The notes under the pieces are model-generated. The model had not been told where the DNA came from, searched no databases, and was given only the letters and a program-made list of their open reading frames with translations. Shown here piece after piece: positions 35,310-40,813 of a stretch of DNA of 40,813 nt (position 1 is the stretch's first letter; each line of letters begins with the position of its first letter). This DNA comes from Desulfobacterales bacterium. Its GTDB lineage: Bacteria; Desulfobacterota; Desulfobacteria; Desulfobacterales; JAQWFD01. Location: the NCBI GenBank assembly GCA_028704555.1, contig JAQWFD010000038.1, positions 1 to 40,813 of the forward strand, given 5' to 3'. A program made the position numbers and the translations under genes.

Positions 35310-36275
35310 ATGAACCATCTCCTGAAATATATAAACGAATTCGATCTGAAACCGTTTTCGGATGCGCTTCAACAGCTGATCGGCAAAAAAAATGCGGAAA
35401 TATGTCAGGGCAGAGGCAAAGCCTATGCTGCGGCATTTAATGAGCTGCCGGCCATTACCCCGTCTGCCATCAGGCTGGACCGGGACAGGATCGGTATCGG
35501 GCAGGACGCAGACACCTCTTCCGACCAGAAGGAGCGTATCCTGCGCATGCTCCTTGATCTTCGACCCTGGCGTAAAGGCCCGTTCAATGTGTTCGGCATC
35601 GATATTGACAGCGAATGGGATTCCAGCATCAAATGGAATCGCCTGAAGGATCATATCAGTCACCTGGGGGGGCGAAAAATTCTGGATATCGGTTGCAGCA
35701 ACGGCTATTACATGTTCAGAATGACACGTCAAAAGCCTCAGATGGTCCTCGGGATTGATCCGTTTGCCACCTTTTATTACCAGTTTCTGACGCTGAACCA
35801 CTTCATGTGTCTTCCGAACATATTCTGTGTTCCGGCCAAACTCGAAGAACTGCCTGTAATGAATGCATATTTCAACACGGTGTTCTGCATGGGCATCCTG
35901 TATCACAGGCGGTCTCCACTGGATAGCCTCCGGCAGATTCACGCCCTTATGGCTAAAGGCGGGGAGCTGGTTCTTGAAACGCTGATCATATCCGGAGATT
36001 CTGAAACCGCCCTGTGTCCGTATCCGAGATATTCCAAAATGCACAACATCTATTTTCTGCCAACCGTTGCCTGCCTGACCGGATGGCTAAAAAGATCCGG
36101 CTTTGAAAACGTACGATGCATCAGCACCGAAATAACCAACTCGCAGGAACAGCGAAAAACCGACTGGATCATCTCCGAGTCGCTGGTGGATTTTCTTGAC
36201 CCTGAAAATCCCGAAAAAACCATAGAAGGCTACCCTGCTCCAATACGAACCCTGTTAATTGCAACCGCAAAATAA
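35310..36275 (+). CDS. cmoB: tRNA U34 carboxymethyltransferase
   Basis: CmoB transfers the carboxymethyl group from carboxy-SAM to 5-hydroxyuridine 34, giving cmo5U in tRNAs that read several codons. It has 321 residues (E. coli 323). Family features include LRPWRKGPFNVFGIDIDSEWDSSIKWNR, the cofactor loop ILDIGCSNGYYMFRM near residue 127, and VFCMGILYHRRSPLDSLRQI. PYPRYSKMHNIYFLPTV near residue 235 is also conserved. It lies after cmoA, probably in one transcript. No strong ribosome-binding site precedes the ATG; coupling is unlikely given the 69-base spacer. Confidence 0.94.
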   Translation: MNHLLKYINEFDLKPFSDALQQLIGKKNAEICQGRGKAYAAAFNELPAITPSAIRLDRDRIGIGQDADTSSDQKERILRMLLDLRPWRKGPFNVFGIDIDSEWDSSIKWNRLKDHISHLGGRKILDIGCSNGYYMFRMTRQKPQMVLGIDPFATFYYQFLTLNHFMCLPNIFCVPAKLEELPVMNAYFNTVFCMGILYHRRSPLDSLRQIHALMAKGGELVLETLIISGDSETALCPYPRYSKMHNIYFLPTVACLTGWLKRSGFENVRCISTEITNSQEQRKTDWIISESLVDFLDPENPEKTIEGYPAPIRTLLIATAK

Positions 36276-36333
36276 CGTAACAGCTGAATGATCCGCTTTC
36301 ATACCTTTCGTTCTTTTCCGTAATTTTAAGCAG

Positions 36334-36362
36334 TTGCCGGGCATTGCAATTTATTGTATGAT
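36334..36362 (+). promoter_or_regulatory. candidate sigma-70 promoter
   Basis: TTGCCG (36334-36339) and TATGAT (36357-36362) are 17 bases apart, 49 bases upstream of the siroheme/ferredoxin gene. Confidence 0.5.
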
Positions 36363-36410
36363 GCGAGATTAAAATTTATTTAAAAAAATCATGGTAAGGG
36401 TAAAAAACAT

Positions 36411-37397
36411 ATGAAATGGACTTCCGAAGCAGAATCGGCAATCGTAAAAGTGCCTTATTTTATAAGAAACAAGGTCCGTTCAGGTATAGAAAAAGATGCC
36501 ACTGATGCGGGTAAGGCCGAGGTGACCCTTGTCGAGGTAGAAACCGCACAAAAGCGGCATATGGATCGTATTCAATCGGCAATCAAGGGGTATCAGCTGG
36601 ACAGGTGCTTCGGCTCTAATGGCTGTCCGAACCGGGCTAATAACAGCGACAATTTGATTCGAAAAATTGAAGAGCTGCTGATAGAAGAAGATATTCTGAG
36701 TTTCCTGAAATACCAGGTCAAAGACAAGATCAAATTTCATCATGAAATGCGGATCAGTATCTCGGAATGCCCCAATGCCTGTTCACAGCCTCAAATCAGG
36801 GATATCGGAATCATCGGCGTCATCACGCCTGAAATAACTGACAAACCCTGTTCTGATTGCAGGGCTTGTATCAGAAGTTGCCCTGATTCAGCCATCACCC
36901 TGGAGCCTGCGGACAGTGAAAATGAAGACGCCCCGGATTATGAAGACGAAGAAGCCGATGATTACCAAAACGGCGGCTCAGATGATTATCATGACAAGGA
37001 AGCCGATGATTACGAAGACGATGGCTCAGATGATTATCATGACGATGAAGATGATGATTACGAAGACGATGACTCAGAAACTCTTGAAAATCAGGTACCT
37101 GTAATTGATTACGGGCTTTGCATGCGATGCGGCCGATGCACCCGAATCTGTCCATCAGGGGCGATTATCCCCGGCAAAAGCGGTTACAGGATTCAGCTGG
37201 GCGGAAAACTGGGCCGGCATCCCCAGTTAGCCATGGAATTGCCCGGCCAGTTCACGGAAGAAGAGGTATTAAAGGTTATCCAGGCCTGCATTATTTTCTA
37301 TAAAATGAACAGCCGGAATGGAAAACGGTTTGCGTCAATTTTCCACGAATCCGATTACATGAAGTTTGTCCGTATCTTCGGAAAGGCAGATTCATAA
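36411..37397 (+). CDS. siroheme/4Fe-4S reductase-like protein with split ferredoxin module and acidic repeat
   Basis: The 328-residue protein opens with a PCP_red-type domain (residues 1-46: MKWTSEAESAIVKVPYFIRNK). A sulfite/nitrite reductase 4Fe-4S half-domain follows, with the C-x5-C (66, 72) and C-x3-C (120, 124) pattern that binds siroheme-linked 4Fe-4S. Two ferredoxin motifs follow: C147-x2-C150-x2-C153-x3-C157 and C237-x2-C240-x2-C243-x3-C247. Between them residues about 168-226 are almost only Asp, Glu, Tyr and Ser in a 16-residue repeat. It resembles small sulfite-reductase-related redox proteins of sulfate reducers; the electron acceptor is unknown. A second conventional reductase subunit is not adjacent. 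Cytoplasmic, since no signal peptide is present. Confidence 0.82.
   Translation: MKWTSEAESAIVKVPYFIRNKVRSGIEKDATDAGKAEVTLVEVETAQKRHMDRIQSAIKGYQLDRCFGSNGCPNRANNSDNLIRKIEELLIEEDILSFLKYQVKDKIKFHHEMRISISECPNACSQPQIRDIGIIGVITPEITDKPCSDCRACIRSCPDSAITLEPADSENEDAPDYEDEEADDYQNGGSDDYHDKEADDYEDDGSDDYHDDEDDDYEDDDSETLENQVPVIDYGLCMRCGRCTRICPSGAIIPGKSGYRIQLGGKLGRHPQLAMELPGQFTEEEVLKVIQACIIFYKMNSRNGKRFASIFHESDYMKFVRIFGKADS
36951..37083 (+). repeat. 48-bp coding tandem repeat (acidic insert)
   Basis: Units begin at 36951, 36999 and 37047, each starting GAAG-(C/A)-(C/T)-GATGATTA, about 2.8 copies, encoding EADDYxxxxSDDYHDx. Units 1 and 2 are nearly identical, so copy number may vary between strains. Confidence 0.85.
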
Positions 37398-37507
37398 ACC
37401 CGTAAACAATTAATTTCAGGCGTCGTGGCAATTATCCTCGAGGTACTGCCTGTTATACGCTATTAATAATCGATAAATCGAAACCTTAAATCAAAACGAT
37501 AACCAGA

Positions 37508-38713
37508 ATGATTATGTCCTGCAGCAGAATCCTTTTTGCAGACCGATGCAACTGGAACCTCACCCCCAATGACCTGAGCCGCCTCCAGAAGGCAAAGAAA
37601 ATCGCTGGCGCCCGGATTTTTGACTTGACGGTATCCAATCCCACACAGGTCGGGTTTGACTATGATCCGGAAGAAATTCTCAGTGCGATGTCACAACCCC
37701 AGTCAATGGTTTACGAACCCGATCCACATGGGTTACCATGCGCCAGGCAGTCGGTTGCCCGCTATTACGGTGACCAGGGTAAATTCATTGATATCGAGTC
37801 CATCTTTCTGACAGCCAGCACCAGCGAAGCCTACACCTTCCTCTTCAAACTGCTGGCCAATCCCGGGGATGAAATCCTGATCCCCCAGCCCGGATACCCG
37901 TTGTTGTCCTACCTGTCAGGACTTGAATCCCTGCAGCATATCTTTTATCCGCTGCGCTACGTCGAGGCGGACGGCTGGCATGTGGATCTGGAACTTTTAG
38001 AGGCGCTCATCAACCCGAAAACCCGTGCCATTGTCGTGGTCAGCCCCAACAACCCGACCGGCTCCTGCCTCAAGGCGCATGAACTGACGGCCATAGACGA
38101 CCTGTGCTGCCGGCACGGCCTGGCCCTGATCGTGGATGAGGTATTTTCGGACTTTGTCAACGGGAAAGACGCCAACCGGGTGAAAACCGCGGTCAACCAG
38201 ACAAAATGCCTCTCATTTGTCCTCAGCGGATTTTCCAAAATACTGGCCCTGCCGCAGGTCAAACTCGGGTGGATAGTGGTCGGGGGAAATCCGGAAATCT
38301 GCTCCGAAGCGAGGGATCGGCTTGAAATGATAACGGATCTGTATCTTTCGGTTTCCACTACGGTCCAGCATGCGGTGGAACGGCTGTTGGCGCTGAGAAA
38401 ACCGATTCAGCGCCAGCTCCTTTCGCGTATCGATTCAAACAGCCGTTTTCTGGAAGCGCAGTTGACCTGTAATGAAAATGCCCGAATGCTGATGCGGGAG
38501 GGCGGCTGGTATGCCGTCATCGAAATCACCGATTGGTTATCCGATGAGGAACGCGCCCTGCAGTTGTTGGAAAAAGACAATATATTCGTTCATCCCGGCT
38601 ACTTTTATGAATTTCATAAGGACGGTTTTCTGGTGGTCAGCCTCATCACCCCTGTCGACACATTTCAGACCGGAATATCGAGGATGTCGGCCAGATTGAA
38701 TTGCACCTCATAA
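37508..38713 (+). CDS. PLP-dependent aminotransferase, class I/II
   Basis: The 401-residue fold-type I aminotransferase shows the substrate-side ARIFDLTVSNPTQVGFDY, SPNNPTGSCL near residue 180, the aspartate that contacts the PLP ring nitrogen in LIVDEVFSDF near 213, and the PLP-binding lysine in LSGFSKILALPQVKLGW near 245. The donor and acceptor are not evident; aspartate- or alanine-type aminotransferases are the nearest relatives by motif. ATG at 37508 or 37514 could start it (MIMSCS). No clear ribosome-binding site was seen. It stands alone downstream of the siroheme protein. Confidence 0.88.
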   Translation: MIMSCSRILFADRCNWNLTPNDLSRLQKAKKIAGARIFDLTVSNPTQVGFDYDPEEILSAMSQPQSMVYEPDPHGLPCARQSVARYYGDQGKFIDIESIFLTASTSEAYTFLFKLLANPGDEILIPQPGYPLLSYLSGLESLQHIFYPLRYVEADGWHVDLELLEALINPKTRAIVVVSPNNPTGSCLKAHELTAIDDLCCRHGLALIVDEVFSDFVNGKDANRVKTAVNQTKCLSFVLSGFSKILALPQVKLGWIVVGGNPEICSEARDRLEMITDLYLSVSTTVQHAVERLLALRKPIQRQLLSRIDSNSRFLEAQLTCNENARMLMREGGWYAVIEITDWLSDEERALQLLEKDNIFVHPGYFYEFHKDGFLVVSLITPVDTFQTGISRMSARLNCTS

Positions 38714-38728
38714 ACCCATATCCGTCAT

Positions 38729-38763
38729 CTGACTTCTGTTTTCCGTCCTCTGGCCTCCGTCAT
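38729..38763. repeat. 7-bp tandem repeat tract
   Basis: CTGACTT CTGTTTT CCGTCCT CTGGCCT CCGTCAT, 15 bases after the aminotransferase stop. Confidence 0.65.
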
Positions 38764-38941
38764 GAATTCATCATCAACTGCTCCGCCTGCTGCCGTGCCT
38801 TATCAAAGGTCCGGAAGGAATGCAGATCCCATCTGGCTGCAACAAAACAAAATATGGGAGTATATGACCGATGACGAGACGTTTTGATTTTTTACGAAAC
38901 CATCGTTTTTGACAGTGCACCTCTCATCATATATCAAGATT

Positions 38942-39010
38942 TCGGCCTGATCGTTTCAGCCACGTCGTCGTGGGCTCCGTCCCGCCCATTTCCGGCTTCT
39001 TCAGGGAACT
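38942..39010. repeat. half copy of the dispersed foldback element
   Basis: CCTGATCGTTTCAGCCACGTCG, then GGCTCCGTCCCGCCCATT and CCGGCTTCT match the left arm of the element at 34059. The stretch 38764-38941 holds no supported gene; 38862-38890 may be a degraded second arm. Confidence 0.6.
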
Positions 39011-39041
39011 GATACCGTTGAGCTGATAAAAAATCTTTCTC

Positions 39042-39141
39042 ATCCACAAATTACACAGATTTGCACAGATTATTTTTAAATTCAAACACCAACCTATCTT
39101 GCTTTTCTTTTAATCTGCGAAAATCCGCGTAATCTGTGGAT
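39042..39141. repeat. inverted repeat of the CACAGATT type
   Basis: ATCCACAAATTACACAGATT at the left pairs with AATCTGCGAAAATCCGCGTAATCTGTGGAT-type sequence at the right (one gap, few mismatches) around a 40-base centre. Similar CACAGATT repeats occur in many environmental bacterial genomes, to my recollection. Confidence 0.7.
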
Positions 39142-39177
39142 AATATTTTTTCTTTTTGTTTAATGCGGGGAATTTTT

Positions 39178-40167
39178 ATGTGCACAGTCAGCAAACTCCC
39201 ATCAATAAAAATTTTCGGACACCGGGGCGCAAGAGACCTTGCGCCGGAGAACTCTCTTCCCGGATATGAAACCGCCCTTGCCATCGGGGTGGATTATGTG
39301 GACATGGATGTGGTCATGACCCGGGATAACGTGGTGGTCGTGTATCACGATCCCAGGCTGAACCCCAATTTTACGCGGGACAGTTCCGGTCGCTATGTCA
39401 CCGGGCACCTTCTGATCCGGGAGATGACATTTAACGAACTTCAGGACTATGATATCGGCCGTCTGAACCCAGGCACCCCTTACGCCGCCATGTTTCCGAA
39501 TCAGCAGCCCGTTGACGAAACCCGCATCCCATCCCTGAGGCAGGTCATCCAGCAGGTCAACCGCCTGTCAGCAAACAGGGTCGGCTTCCAGATCGAACTG
39601 AAAACCCACCCGGAACAGCCTGATTTGTCCGTCCCCTTTGAAATACTGACCGATGCGGTGGCAGAAATTATCAAGCAGGAAAACATCATCAACAAAACCA
39701 TCGTTCAGGCTTTTGACTGGCGCTGTCTCCTTCGACTCAGAGACATTGATCCGGGAATCCAAACGGCATTTCTGACCGACCGGTCCCGGCACCGCCGCAT
39801 GCTGTCGGCAGATATTGATGAAGCCGGAAAATGGACAGCGGGATGGCGGTTAAAAGATTTCAACGGGTCGATTCCCCGGATGATCAACGCCATGGGAGGA
39901 AACGTATGGGGTCCGGAAGATGCGCAACTGCTGGAAGATGAAACCCTGGTGGAACAGGCTCACGCCCTTGGGCTGGCAGTCATTCCCTGGCACTGGCCGG
40001 AAAAAAACACTGCTGCCGGCGAACCGGATATCATGGAAAAGCTCATCGATCTAAGCGTTGACGGCATCATCACAGACCGCCCGGATATCCTGCGTCACCT
40101 CATGACTGCCCGCGGAATCCCCCTGCCCCCTACTTTTCAAAAAATCTCAGGATATGAAACCATTTAG
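39178..40167 (+). CDS. glycerophosphodiester phosphodiesterase
   Basis: The enzyme hydrolyses glycerophosphodiesters, products of phospholipid breakdown, to glycerol 3-phosphate and an alcohol. The ATG at 39178 follows GCGGGGA at good spacing and gives 329 residues. Earlier in-frame starts at 39136 and 39163 lie in or near repeat DNA. The TIM-barrel motifs are clear: FGHRGARDLAPENSLPGY with the catalytic HRG and PEN, the metal site DMDVVMTRDNVVVVYHDPRL, IELKTHP, and the final VDGIITDRPDIL. No signal peptide is seen. It is larger than cytosolic UgpQ (about 247 residues), the extra length being in the middle. A monocistronic position flanked by inverted repeats. Confidence 0.92.
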   Translation: MCTVSKLPSIKIFGHRGARDLAPENSLPGYETALAIGVDYVDMDVVMTRDNVVVVYHDPRLNPNFTRDSSGRYVTGHLLIREMTFNELQDYDIGRLNPGTPYAAMFPNQQPVDETRIPSLRQVIQQVNRLSANRVGFQIELKTHPEQPDLSVPFEILTDAVAEIIKQENIINKTIVQAFDWRCLLRLRDIDPGIQTAFLTDRSRHRRMLSADIDEAGKWTAGWRLKDFNGSIPRMINAMGGNVWGPEDAQLLEDETLVEQAHALGLAVIPWHWPEKNTAAGEPDIMEKLIDLSVDGIITDRPDILRHLMTARGIPLPPTFQKISGYETI

Positions 40168-40176
40168 CTGTTAATT

Positions 40177-40257
40177 GCCGCAAAGAGTCGCAAAAATCGC
40201 AAAAAGGTCATAAGAATCGCAAAATATTTTTTTGTGACTTTTGTGCTTTTTTGCGGC
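40177..40257. repeat. inverted repeat of the CGCAAAAA type
   Basis: GCCGCAAAGAGTCGCAAAAA...AAGGTCA faces TGACTTTTGTGCTTTTTTGCGGC. It begins ten bases after the phosphodiesterase stop and may serve as its transcript end. Confidence 0.65.
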
Positions 40258-40302
40258 TGGTATTTTGCAGAGGTGCTTGGTTTTTCTTTGCCGGGATAGG
40301 CC

Positions 40303-40323
40303 TGGATTCCCACGGGGATGACG
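40303..40323. repeat. fragment of REP-like repeat
   Basis: TGGATTCCCACGGGGATGACG resembles one arm of the palindromic repeat at 13047-13116. Confidence 0.5.
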
Positions 40324-40336
40324 TGCCTTGGATCTT

Positions 40337-40436
40337 ACCGCCCGTTCGCTATGCTCACTCGAGGCGCTGAGAACGCAGAGGTGAAAACAATTATTTTTTA
40401 CTCTTCGCTCTCAGCGCCTCGAGCGAAGCGGGCGGT
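40337..40436. repeat. large inverted repeat (CTCGAGGCGCTGAG type)
   Basis: ACCGCCCG...CTCGAGGCGCTGAG at the left is matched by CTCAGCGCCTCGAG...CGGGCGGT at the right around an AT-rich centre. A short T-run follows on the plus strand. From here to 40765 no gene is supported. Confidence 0.7.
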
Positions 40437-40765
40437 GTGAATTTTTTTTATCAGTATTCAAATCCAGTTTTTATTTGTACTTAATTTAGCTGTTGCATAT
40501 TCTGATATCCGGCGTTATCGTTATTCTCCTATTACACTTGAGCATTCACTTCTACTTGGCATTGCATTTTAATGATCTGATCCACCGACAATTTTCCGGA
40601 ATGACCGCACTATGGTTTCAGGATTTAGATATCATCTATTCATAGCGGAATCAGACAAAATATATATTATATATCCGTTGTAACATCCCCCCTGTGTCAG
40701 GATAGTTGTCGCATGGTTTGAAAAAGAAAAACAAAAATTCTGAGGGTGGCGCATGGTATCAATAA

Positions 40766-40813
40766 ATGGCAAAATATAAGATATGCAGCGATGAGTTTAA
40801 AAAAGCGATGGTT
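40766..40813 (+). CDS. possible transposase start, cut by the window edge
   Basis: The last 16 codons read MAKYKICSDEFKKAMV, resembling the N-terminal helix-turn-helix of IS3-type OrfA transposases (MAK-Y-x5-EFK). No good ribosome-binding site is visible. A sequence TGTGTCAGGATAGTTGTCGCATGG at about 40693 could be the left inverted repeat of the insertion sequence. Both calls need the sequence beyond the window. Confidence 0.4.
   Translation, partial: MAKYKICSDEFKKAMV

Noticed and set aside
34893..36044. 383-codon open frame on the minus strand
   Set aside because: It is the antisense shadow of cmoA and cmoB, both clear full-length genes.
39136..39177. Earlier start for the glycerophosphodiester phosphodiesterase
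   Set aside because: The GTG lies in an inverted repeat; the ATG at 39178 has a better ribosome-binding site and fits the family start.

Overview
The window reads as chromosomal DNA from an anaerobic deltaproteobacterium, most likely a sulfate reducer of the Desulfobacterales type. This is inferred from gene content: a siroheme/4Fe-4S sulfite-reductase-like protein with an extra ferredoxin module, a probable selenoprotein, a double-length UvrA, sigma-54 control, and many intergenic foldback and short tandem repeats. No rRNA, tRNA or CRISPR array was seen.

Region 1 (0.3-10.6 kb) is an arginine/guanidino gene group. A sigma-54 activator (GAF-PAS-AAA-Fis) is followed by palindromes and a well-spaced -24/-12 promoter, then ornithine carbamoyltransferase and carbamate kinase, closed by a terminator. 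Next come a cyclic-2,3-diphosphoglycerate-synthetase-like GTPase, two tandem amidinotransferase genes with identical proteins, and a short N-acetylglutamate-synthase-like acetyltransferase. No canonical arginine deiminase lies in the group. The amidinotransferase-fold protein could feed citrulline to the carbamoyltransferase/kinase pair, but that is inference. The duplicated unit is about 1.7 kb; its core is identical and its edges have diverged.

Region 2 (10.6-16.9 kb) is sparse. It has a highly structured intergenic stretch, a small hypothetical protein, a chemotaxis receptor, a decayed third amidinotransferase relative, a decayed PEP-phosphotransferase fragment, HU and a universal stress protein.

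Region 3 (16.9-24.6 kb) holds an exported isoaspartyl methyltransferase, a membrane spermidine-synthase-like protein, a two-PAS histidine kinase split at an A13 run, a lipoprotein, a periplasmic rhodanese whose CxCP active site is encoded as TGA-GCG-TGA-CCC (two probable selenocysteines), and an RluA-type pseudouridine synthase on the other strand.

Region 4 (24.6-40.8 kb) holds RapA and a tandem-fused UvrA on the minus strand. On the plus strand it holds a small gene with a sigma-54 promoter, the cmoA-cmoB tRNA wobble-uridine pair, the siroheme/ferredoxin protein with an acidic repeat insert, a class I/II aminotransferase, a glycerophosphodiester phosphodiesterase, and at the right edge the possible start of a transposase. 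Intergenic spaces from 17 kb onward carry a recurring degenerate 7-bp tandem repeat, usually at gene ends, and several foldback elements.
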